28,828 nt of DNA from NCBI GenBank assembly GCA_964653285.1, contig CAZZEX010000059.1, positions 1 to 28,828 of the forward strand, read 5' to 3'. The notes below the pieces were generated by a model. That model made no database searches, was not told the DNA's origin, and saw only the letters and a list, made by a program, of their open reading frames with translations. The DNA is from CAZZEX01 sp964653285. GTDB lineage: Bacteria; Chloroflexota; Anaerolineae; B4-G1. Within the stretch, counting starts at the first letter, position 1. Every line of letters starts with the position of its first letter. The translations under genes were made by a program, and so were the position numbers. Below are positions 14,738 through 21,725 of the stretch, piece by piece.

Positions 14738-17251
14738 ATGAAATGCCCGCAGTGTGGCTTTACAAACCGTCCCGACGCCCGCTTTTGCAAGCAGTGTGGC
14801 CAGCCCCTGCCGGGTGCTCCACCCACACCTTTGCCACCCGCTGGCCCGATTTGCCCCGCCTGCGGAGCCGCCGCCAGGCCGGGAGTCTCCTTCTGCCCGC
14901 GCTGCGGCAAGCCACTGGTTGCTGAACCGGTCCCACCGCCCTCCGACCGTTGGGCGAAGGTCTCCGACCGAGCCCCCGCTCCCCAGCCCTCCATACCGCC
15001 CACTCCCGCACCGCCTCCCCCCTCTGCCCCTCCACTTCCCTCTGCCGAAAGCATAGCGGTGCATGTTGAAGGGGAGGTCAGTGGCCAGGTCGCCATCGGG
15101 AACAACATCCTCCAGATTGGTTCCATCCACGGCGGCGTGGTCAACATTGCCATGCCTGAGCAACAACTCCGCCCGCGGCCCCGTCCCTCTCCCGTTTTCT
15201 TGCGCCCCCGTCCCTTTCCCGACTTGCTGGACCGGGAGACGGAGGTTGGCGCCGTGACCGCTGCCTTCCAGTCTGCCACGCCGGTGGAGGTCCACGGCCA
15301 GGCGGGGGTGGGCAAGACTGCCCTCCTGCGCCACCTGGCCCGCCATCCTGCCGTCACCTCCTTCCCGGACGGCGTCGTCTACCTCTCGGCCCGTCGCCAG
15401 CCCGTAGAAGATCTCCTGCAATCCCTCTTTGATGCCTTCTACGAAACCGACATCCCCTTCAAGCCCACGGATGCCGAGGTCCGGCATGCCTTGCAGGGCA
15501 AGCGGGCGCTCATCTTGCTGGACGACGTGGACCTGGCGCGGGATGAGGTGGAGACGCTGATGGACGTCGCGCCGGCCTGCGCCTTTCTATTGGCCTCGCC
15601 GGAGCGGTGCCTGTGGGGAGAGGGACGGGTCTTAGGGCTGCGCGGGCTGCCCCCGAGCGAGAGGTTGGCGTTGGTGGAGCGGGAACTGGGGCGGCCCGTG
15701 ACCCCGCCGGAACATGCCGCTGCCCAGGCTCTCTGCACTGCCCTGGATGGCCACCCCCTCCACATTCTCCAGGCGGCGGCGATGGCGCGGGAGGAGCACT
15801 TGCCGCTGGCGGAGGTGGCTTGCCGGGTGCAGACTCCCTCACCCGCTGAGGCGCTGGCAGCGCAGGTGCTGGACACGCTCCCTGAACCGGAAGGGCAGGT
15901 TCTGGCGATACTGGCCGCCCTGGGTGGCGCGCCCCTGCCCGCCGACCACCTGGCCGCTCTGGCGGGACTTCCCAACGTTGCACCCGTCCTGGAGACGTTG
16001 CAGCGGCGTGGCCTGGTGCAGGCCCACAGCCCATGCTACAGCCTGGCCGGCACCCTGGGCCAGGCCGTGCAGCAAACGTCGGACCTGACTCCGTGGGCGG
16101 AGCGGGCCCTGGCCTACTTTACCACCTGGGCGGAAAGGCAGCGAAATGCCCCTGGCCGGTTGTTAGAGGAAGCCGACCCCATCCTGCGGACGTTGGAGTG
16201 GGCTATTGGGGCTGGCCGCTGGGTGGATGTCATGCGCCTGGGGCGGGCGGTGGAAGGCGGGCTGGCCCTGGGCGGGCGATGGTCCGCCTGGGCTCAGGTG
16301 TTGCAATGGCTGCTCCAGGCGGCGCAGGCATTAGGAAACCAGCCTGCTGAGGCCTGGGCGCTGCACCAGCTTGGAACCAGGGCTCTTTGCCTGGGAGATG
16401 GTGCCGCAGCCCGCACCTCTCTGGCCAAAGCCCTCCGCCTGCGGCAGGCGTTGGGCGACCGAATCGGGGCGGCAGTCACCTGCCACAACCTGGACCTCCT
16501 TCTGGGTCCGCCTCCTCCGCCCCAGCGACCTTCTGGACCTCCGCCTGAGCCTCCTTCGACCCCTTCGCCAGCCGGCCTGGCGGCCCCAGGTATTCCCCTT
16601 TTGCTCAAAGGAGCCGTTGCACTCCTGGCTGTCCTGCTCCTGGCGCTGAGTGGATTGGGGGTCTGGTATTTCTACCCTCGGCCCACGCCTACGCCGACGC
16701 TGACCAGCACACCGACCAACACGCCGATGCCGGCCAGCACACCGACGCCGACCAGCACGCCGACCAGCACACCGACGCCGACCAATACGCCGACGCACAC
16801 GCCGACCAATACGCCGACACTGACGCCGAGCATCACTCCGTCGCCGACAATCCCGCCCGACACCATAGGCCCTGATATCTCCGAATACGCCGAGTCCGAT
16901 GACCCCATCTATTGGCCCCCACGGTACTGCATGCCTGATCAGGTTACTATAAGCGTCTTTGTCTCCGACCCATCGGGAGTTTCCGGAGTGAAGCTGACCT
17001 ACCGGGTCGTAGATGGCGAGGTGGAGGGAAGTTGGCAGGCGTTGCCAATGAGCCACCCAGAAACGGGCACACATACAGGGACGGGTACATTTGAGGCCAC
17101 GGTGGTGGCTGAAGCGCTTGAAGCCAGCCTGGACCCTCCATCATCCGGTGCTCCCGCCACTCTGGAGTATTATGTCCAGGCTTTTGATGACAGAGGCAAT
17201 CGTTCCGAAGGCCCCACTGACACAGTAGGGATTGAATACTGCCTTTATTGA
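14738..17251 (+). CDS. NLR-like STAND NTPase: zinc ribbons, Gly-rich RHIM-like motif, NB-ARC, membrane span, outer Ig-like domain
   Basis: An 837-residue protein. In order it has zinc ribbon 1 (C3, C6, C17, C20), zinc ribbon 2 (C39, C42, C53, C56), and a Pro-rich linker. A Gly-rich beta motif follows at ~106-139 (GEVSGQVAIGNNILQIGS, then IHGGVVNI). The NB-ARC-like NTPase has Walker A GQAGVGKT (187-194), Walker B LILLDDVDL (258-266), FLLASPER (283-290), a GLPPSERLALVERELGR helix and the LDGHPLHILQ motif (336-345). A winged-helix-like segment (~375-450) and helical repeats (~455-590) come next. A membrane helix at ~620-645 leads to a Thr-Pro stalk (~648-706) and a C-terminal Ig-like domain (~713-835). 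Cytosolic NTPase and outer sensor domain are inferred from this order. The caspase gene starts 21 bp downstream. ATP switching and oligomerisation are family knowledge; the ligand is unknown. Confidence 0.85.
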   Translation: MKCPQCGFTNRPDARFCKQCGQPLPGAPPTPLPPAGPICPACGAAARPGVSFCPRCGKPLVAEPVPPPSDRWAKVSDRAPAPQPSIPPTPAPPPPSAPPLPSAESIAVHVEGEVSGQVAIGNNILQIGSIHGGVVNIAMPEQQLRPRPRPSPVFLRPRPFPDLLDRETEVGAVTAAFQSATPVEVHGQAGVGKTALLRHLARHPAVTSFPDGVVYLSARRQPVEDLLQSLFDAFYETDIPFKPTDAEVRHALQGKRALILLDDVDLARDEVETLMDVAPACAFLLASPERCLWGEGRVLGLRGLPPSERLALVERELGRPVTPPEHAAAQALCTALDGHPLHILQAAAMAREEHLPLAEVACRVQTPSPAEALAAQVLDTLPEPEGQVLAILAALGGAPLPADHLAALAGLPNVAPVLETLQRRGLVQAHSPCYSLAGTLGQAVQQTSDLTPWAERALAYFTTWAERQRNAPGRLLEEADPILRTLEWAIGAGRWVDVMRLGRAVEGGLALGGRWSAWAQVLQWLLQAAQALGNQPAEAWALHQLGTRALCLGDGAAARTSLAKALRLRQALGDRIGAAVTCHNLDLLLGPPPPPQRPSGPPPEPPSTPSPAGLAAPGIPLLLKGAVALLAVLLLALSGLGVWYFYPRPTPTPTLTSTPTNTPMPASTPTPTSTPTSTPTPTNTPTHTPTNTPTLTPSITPSPTIPPDTIGPDISEYAESDDPIYWPPRYCMPDQVTISVFVSDPSGVSGVKLTYRVVDGEVEGSWQALPMSHPETGTHTGTGTFEATVVAEALEASLDPPSSGAPATLEYYVQAFDDRGNRSEGPTDTVGIEYCLY

Positions 17252-17272
17252 ATCTTGGGGAGGAGGCAAGCG

Positions 17273-18511
17273 ATGGTTGTCTTTGACCAGGGTTATGCTC
17301 TCGTCGTCGGCGTAGGCGCCGACCTGCCCAACACCGTGGACGACGCCGCCGGCCTGGCGGACATCCTCGAGGACCCTGCTCGCTGCGCCTATCCACCCGA
17401 CCAGGTTCACCTGCTCACTGGAGAACAGGCCACCCGCGACGCAATTCTCTCCACCCTTGATGCCCTCTCCCAATCTACCAACTCCCAATCTGCCGTCATC
17501 GTCTACTTCTCCGGCCACGGCTACCAGGTCGCCTCCCCCACCGGTGAGTTCTACTACCTGTTGCCCTATGGCTACGACCTGTACCGGCTCTACCAGACCG
17601 CCATCAGCGGTGCCGAGTTCACCGACCGATTGCGGGCCATCCCGGCCCGCAAACTACTCGTGCTGCTCGACTGCTGCCACGCTGGCGGAGTGGGCGAGGC
17701 AAGAGCGCCAGGGCTGCAACTGGCGAAATCCCCTCTGCCACCCGAGGCCCAGCGCCTGCTGGCAGAGGGCAGCGGCCGGGTGCTCATCGCCTCTTCGCGG
17801 GAGGATGAGTTATCCTTCGCCGGGAAGCCCTACAGCGCCTTCACCCTGGCGCTGACCGAAACGCTGTGCGGCGCAGGCGTGGCGAAGAAGGACGGCTACG
17901 TGCGCGTGGCCGACCTGGCGCTACACGCCCGCGAAGTGGTGCCGGGGCGCACTGGCGGCCGGCAACACCCCATCCTCCACTTTGAGCAGGCCGATAACTT
18001 TGCCCTGGCTTACTACGCTGGCGGCGAGACGCAGCCCAAGGGGTTGCCCTTCGCTGGCGAGCCTGAGATCGAACCGCAGCCGGGGGTGTGGACCGTCGCC
18101 CTGGACCAGCGCGGCCAGACCGTCCACGGTCCGCAGACCAACGTCGCGGGCGATGTGCATGGGCCGGTGTTCTCTGGCGCGTTTCAGGGTCCTGTCGCAG
18201 TCGGCGGCGGGGAAGCGGCGGATCTGCGTGGGGCGCAGGGGGTGGTCTACAAGCCCGCCGGGCCGGTGAAGCAACAGAGCCTGGTCATCACTGGTGACGT
18301 CAGCGGTCAGGTGGCGGTGGGAGAGGGACATGTCCAGGCCGGTGAGATCAGCGGCCAGGTGGTGTCGGTGGGTGGGGAGATCCCCCAGGCTCCCCGCGCC
18401 AACGACCGGGAGGTGGGGGCTGGGGAGGCGGTTTGTCCCTCGTGCGGCCATCGGCTCAGGCCCGGCGCCAGATTCTGCAACCGGTGCGGGACACCGGTCA
18501 GTTCGCGATAG
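17273..18511 (+). CDS. Caspase-like (peptidase C14) protease with Gly-rich motifs and C-terminal zinc ribbon
   Basis: A 412-residue protein. The N-terminal ~250 residues form a caspase/metacaspase fold with catalytic His82 in YFSGHGYQ and Cys135 in LLDCCHAGG, plus the VLIASSREDEL strand and SAFTLALTE helix. A linker leads to two Gly-rich beta motifs, ~281-311 (GQTVHGPQTNVAGDVHGP) and ~338-370 (ITGDVSGQVAVGEGHVQAG). Both resemble the motif in the upstream NLR-like protein. A zinc ribbon (C388, C391, C402, C405) ends the protein, mirroring the NLR's N-terminus. ATG 17273 is chosen because GGGGAGGAGG precedes it; a TTG at 17255 would lie upstream of that site. It overlaps the convergent phosphodiesterase gene by 14 bp. 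Likely the effector of the pair: self-destructive proteolysis is inferred, substrate unknown. Confidence 0.88.
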   Translation: MVVFDQGYALVVGVGADLPNTVDDAAGLADILEDPARCAYPPDQVHLLTGEQATRDAILSTLDALSQSTNSQSAVIVYFSGHGYQVASPTGEFYYLLPYGYDLYRLYQTAISGAEFTDRLRAIPARKLLVLLDCCHAGGVGEARAPGLQLAKSPLPPEAQRLLAEGSGRVLIASSREDELSFAGKPYSAFTLALTETLCGAGVAKKDGYVRVADLALHAREVVPGRTGGRQHPILHFEQADNFALAYYAGGETQPKGLPFAGEPEIEPQPGVWTVALDQRGQTVHGPQTNVAGDVHGPVFSGAFQGPVAVGGGEAADLRGAQGVVYKPAGPVKQQSLVITGDVSGQVAVGEGHVQAGEISGQVVSVGGEIPQAPRANDREVGAGEAVCPSCGHRLRPGARFCNRCGTPVSSR

Positions 18512-20291
18512 GGAATTCGCCTGCGGCGCCATCTGGCTCGCCGGCCTCGCCTGCTGGAGGGTGCCCCAGGTAGTGCTGCATAAAGTAGGGGTACAGGTCC
18601 TGCGCGTCGTTCAACGTCTCTGGCGCTAGCGGCTGCTCGGGCGGCCAGGCGATGAAGGGATGGCCCTGTGGCCCGCCCAGCCCCCCGTGCGTCGCCACCT
18701 GCTCCTCGAAAGTCACGACCTTGCCGTCCGCCTCAACCGCCCCCAGCACTATCAGGTCGCCAGCGTGGGGAAAGTGGGCCAGACGGTGAACCTGGGTAGC
18801 GGCATAGGATGCGTCGCCGAATGGCATCAGCGGGTGCGGCCACTCCGCTGCCTCATGCTCCCCTCCGGTGACCAACGTGCCCCCCTGGTGCCCCAACACA
18901 ATCGTCCGCTCTCCCGCCCGCCCAACGAGAGCCCCGATGCCAGGAGTGGTGAGCAGGCTGTCCAGCAACTGGGGGTACAGAAGCATCACCTCGATCAGGT
19001 CGAGCGGGCGAGGGCTGACGTTGAAATAGACGTGAGCCAGCGGGCCGGAGGCGCACACGACGATGTCCTGGTGCCGTTCCAGGTCGTAATCCAATTCCTG
19101 CGCCGTCAGCACACGCCGATTCACGTAACGCCGGGCTGCGGCGAGCACCCGGCGCAAGCGAGGCGAAAAACGATGCTCCAGGCTCTCTAACTCCTCCAAC
19201 AGATAATGTGTCTTCTCCGTCGAATGAACTTGAGCACCTGCTTGCTCATCCACCGAGAGTCCCTCTCCAATTTGAGCGACGATGTATTGTCCCAGACTCG
19301 TCCCATTGCGCCAACCGAAAGGCACCGCCGGCGAATTCCCGTGATCGGAGATGACGTAAAGGTCGTATTCCCGCCGCTGGTAGCGAGCACGCATACGATT
19401 GATCTGGTGGATGCGCTTGTCCACACCGCGCAGGACGCGGAAGGCGGCCGGGTGATCCGGCCCCAGTTTGTGGGCCACCTCATCGTAACTGTTGTAGTTG
19501 GCGTAAATGGCCGGCGCACAGCGGTAGATGTCCAACATCACGCCGAAGGTCTGCACCTCGGTGAACAGCGCATCGCTGACCGCGTGTAGAAGGGGCGAGA
19601 GAACGTCGAAGGGATTCAGGACGCTAGGCCGTACCAGTGCAACCAGACGGCGGCCCAGCCCGGCCAGGTAACTCGCGGTGGTCAACCCCAGAAGACGCAG
19701 CACGCGAAATGGGCTGAGCAGGAACAGAAGAAATAGCCCCATCCCGCGCACACTTTCAAAGAAGCGCTGTCGGTGAAGTGTGCTGAGGGTGAAAAGCGCC
19801 AGGTCTGCGTCGCCGTCGAATATGCTCACGTAGCAGGAACCCCCGCGCAGGATTCCCGGTCGCCCCCGGCTGACGCGGGCGCGCACGGCCTGGATTTGAT
19901 CAGGTCGCTTGGCCAGCACCCCCGCTCCTCGTTCCTTCTCGTACCAGCGGAAACCGGGGATGTCGAAACGATTGCCGAACATGATGCCGGCCTGGACAGC
20001 CGGGGTTGTGCTGGGAATCCCACACCGCCAGGGGGCTACAGCCAGGCGACGCTCGGTTAACAGCCGGTCCAGGTGGGGCATGTAGCCAGTGGCAATCGCT
20101 TGCATCAGGTGATCGTAGGAAAGCCCATCAATCTGGATGATGATGAATCCACGCCGCTGATCAGGCCTGATGCTGGGCCGGCCCAGGCGCCGGGCCAGCG
20201 TGCCGTACTTGCGCGTGTAGTAGGTATTGGTCAGTGCGCCGATGAGGTCAAGGATGCGCTGTGCAAACCAGGTGGACATCGTAGCACCCAT
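18498..20291 (-). CDS. Alkaline-phosphatase-superfamily phosphodiesterase/nucleotide pyrophosphatase-like protein
   Basis: A ~597-residue metal-dependent hydrolase of the alkaline phosphatase superfamily. The metal site FIIIQIDGLSYDHL is near the N-terminus. The nucleophile region GIPSTTPAVQAGIMFG, the YNSYDEVAHKLGPDH motif and YVISDHGNS supply further metal ligands, and THGGLGGPQGHPFI lies near the end. A hydrophobic stretch (GLFLLFLLSPF) after the nucleophile region could be membrane associated. The start is placed at ATG 20291 because a promoter at 20335-20363 overlaps and so excludes the more upstream GTG at 20363; ATG 20279 is the alternative. Such proteins cleave phosphodiester or phospholipid head-group bonds, but the substrate cannot be told here. 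It converges with the caspase gene with a 14-bp overlap of ends. Confidence 0.82.
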   Translation of the reverse strand: MGATMSTWFAQRILDLIGALTNTYYTRKYGTLARRLGRPSIRPDQRRGFIIIQIDGLSYDHLMQAIATGYMPHLDRLLTERRLAVAPWRCGIPSTTPAVQAGIMFGNRFDIPGFRWYEKERGAGVLAKRPDQIQAVRARVSRGRPGILRGGSCYVSIFDGDADLALFTLSTLHRQRFFESVRGMGLFLLFLLSPFRVLRLLGLTTASYLAGLGRRLVALVRPSVLNPFDVLSPLLHAVSDALFTEVQTFGVMLDIYRCAPAIYANYNSYDEVAHKLGPDHPAAFRVLRGVDKRIHQINRMRARYQRREYDLYVISDHGNSPAVPFGWRNGTSLGQYIVAQIGEGLSVDEQAGAQVHSTEKTHYLLEELESLEHRFSPRLRRVLAAARRYVNRRVLTAQELDYDLERHQDIVVCASGPLAHVYFNVSPRPLDLIEVMLLYPQLLDSLLTTPGIGALVGRAGERTIVLGHQGGTLVTGGEHEAAEWPHPLMPFGDASYAATQVHRLAHFPHAGDLIVLGAVEADGKVVTFEEQVATHGGLGGPQGHPFIAWPPEQPLAPETLNDAQDLYPYFMQHYLGHPPAGEAGEPDGAAGEFPIAN

Positions 20292-20334
20292 TCGCTTTCC
20301 GCGTGCCAGGACGCGCCAGAATCTGTGCTGCCCC

Positions 20335-20363
20335 AGTATACCAGGCTTGAGCCAATTTGTCAC
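20335..20363 (-). promoter_or_regulatory. Promoter of the phosphodiesterase gene
   Basis: On the minus strand: GTGACA (20363-20358, five of six), a 17-bp spacer, TATACT (20340-20335, five of six). The start would be near 20328, about 37 nt before ATG 20291. The GTG within the -35 box is therefore not a start codon. Confidence 0.6.
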
Positions 20364-20465
20364 CTGGAAAAGAAGTGCAGGGGTAACTGCTCAGGGGCTA
20401 GGTGCAGGGTTCAGTACAAAACTGTTGTAGAAACCTTAAAATTTCCCCTTTTTTCCCATTCTCTA

Positions 20466-20494
20466 TTGACAATCCTCTTTTTTTCTGCTATAAT
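20466..20494 (+). promoter_or_regulatory. Consensus sigma70 promoter of the LacI-type regulator
   Basis: TTGACA (20466-20471), exactly 17 bp, TATAAT (20489-20494): a perfect match in both boxes. It lies in an A/T-rich stretch (20430-20500) that contrasts with the GC-rich surroundings. Transcription would start near 20501, inside the operator palindrome. Confidence 0.85.
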
Positions 20495-20496
20495 GA

Positions 20497-20522
20497 TAAC
20501 ACGTGTTACTGACTCGTGTTAC
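20497..20522 (+). promoter_or_regulatory. Putative LacI-family operator (TAACACGTGTTA) overlapping the start of transcription
   Basis: A perfect 12-bp palindrome TAACACGTGTTA (20497-20508) with the central CG typical of LacI-family operators. A second half-site CGTGTTAC (20515-20522) repeats CGTGTTAC (20502-20509) 13 bp downstream. Placed at the -10/+1 region, it would allow autorepression. An isolated GTAACACG half-site recurs at 24309-24316 after the binding-protein gene. Confidence 0.65.
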
Positions 20523-20556
20523 CAAACCGCGTCACCACTGCGCGAGAGGGGTATCC

Positions 20557-21600
20557 GTGTCCAAGTCCCGTCCCACACAGCGCCAGATCGCTGAAGAGGC
20601 TGGCGTCTCCCGCACGACTGTTTCTCTCGTGCTGAATGATGTGCCGGGTGTGCACATCAGCCCCGAGACACGCCAACGCATCATCGAGGTGGCCCGCCGT
20701 CTTAACTATTACCCCGACGCCGCCGCTCGCACTCTCGTCAGCGGCCGCACCCACACCATCGGCTTCGTCCTTTGCCAGAGCCCCGACCGTATCTTCGCCG
20801 ACGCCTTCCTGCCCGAGGTGCTGCGCGGCGTGGGTGACGCCATGCAGGAGAATGGCTTCCGCGTGCTGATCCATTCCGTGGAAGACGTGTCCGCACCCGA
20901 GGCCTACATCGGCCTGGTGCGCGAAAAGCATACCGACGGCATCATCCTCTCCGGCCCCCGCTCGGACGACGAGCAACTTCCACGCCTGAAGGCCGAGGGC
21001 TTTCCGATGGTGCTCCTGGGGCAGTTGCCCGGCTCGGGCATCCCCTTCGTGGATGTGGACAGTGTGGGAGCAGCGAAGCAGGCCGTTAAGCACCTGGTTG
21101 GACTGGGGCATCGGCGCATAGGAATGATCACTAATGCCTCGCTGGCGTACACTGCCGCCCGTGACCGGCTGGCCGGCTATCGGCAGGCGCTGGAGGAGGC
21201 GGGCCTTTCCTTTGACGAGGAACTGGTGCGCTATGGCGACTTCCGCGAGGAGAGCGGTCGCGTGGCGATGGACCAATTGCTTGATCTGCCCGATCCCCCT
21301 ACCGCCGTCTTCGTCGCCAGCGACTTGGTGGCGTTCGGGGCACTGGTGGCGATCAAAGGGCGAGGATTGCGCGTTCCACACGACGTTGCGGTAGTCGGGT
21401 TTGACGACGTGCAACTGGCGCACTACGTGGACCCTCCGCTGACAACGGTGCGCCTGCCGGCCTACAAACTGGGCTACGGGGCCGCGATGCTCTTAACCCA
21501 ACTGATCGGCGGCAGGCCGGTCGAGAAGCGGGAGATACTCCTGCAGACCGAACTCATCGTGCGGCAGTCGTGCGGGGCTCACGTGAGTCCCCGCCCGTAG
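20557..21600 (+). CDS. LacI-family transcriptional regulator
   Basis: A 347-residue repressor-type protein. A helix-turn-helix at residues ~6-27 (TQRQIAEEAGVSRTTVSLVL) is followed by the hinge helix (DAAARTLVSGRTHTIGFV) and a two-lobed periplasmic-binding-protein-like effector domain. Visible landmarks are DGIILSGPRSDD, PFVDVDSVGAAKQAVKHL, GHRRIGMI, FVASDLVAFG, VAVVGFDDVQLAHYVDPPLTTVR. GTG 20557 is the start because the promoter and operator lie at 20466-20522 and GAGAGGGG sits at 20544-20551. The neighbours suggest it senses a sugar and controls the binding-protein/permease operon that starts 125 bp downstream. Autoregulation is likely from the operator over its own promoter. The inducer is not identifiable. 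Confidence 0.92.
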   Translation: MSKSRPTQRQIAEEAGVSRTTVSLVLNDVPGVHISPETRQRIIEVARRLNYYPDAAARTLVSGRTHTIGFVLCQSPDRIFADAFLPEVLRGVGDAMQENGFRVLIHSVEDVSAPEAYIGLVREKHTDGIILSGPRSDDEQLPRLKAEGFPMVLLGQLPGSGIPFVDVDSVGAAKQAVKHLVGLGHRRIGMITNASLAYTAARDRLAGYRQALEEAGLSFDEELVRYGDFREESGRVAMDQLLDLPDPPTAVFVASDLVAFGALVAIKGRGLRVPHDVAVVGFDDVQLAHYVDPPLTTVRLPAYKLGYGAAMLLTQLIGGRPVEKREILLQTELIVRQSCGAHVSPRP

Positions 21601-21655
21601 GGCGATGATTCGCTAGAAGGAGGTGATGTACAGGGGACCTTGATGTGCTGTTCGC

Positions 21656-21697
21656 GGAGAGTAGCGCACTCTCCACCGTCTGACAAGTGTCTGACAA
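21656..21697 (+). promoter_or_regulatory. Inverted repeat and tandem GTCTGACAA boxes upstream of the binding-protein gene
   Basis: GGAGAGT-AGCGC-ACTCTCC (21656-21674) is a perfect 7-bp hairpin or operator-like palindrome. It is followed by two GTCTGACAA boxes (21678-21686, 21689-21697) with an 11-bp period, then TACAAT at 21700-21705. The boxes supply only a poorly spaced -35 (CTGACA, 14 bp), so the promoter is uncertain; an activator-dependent promoter is possible. It does not match the operator at 20497. Confidence 0.4.
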
Positions 21698-21725
21698 TCT
21701 ACAATAACCAAAGGAGGAAAGAGAA

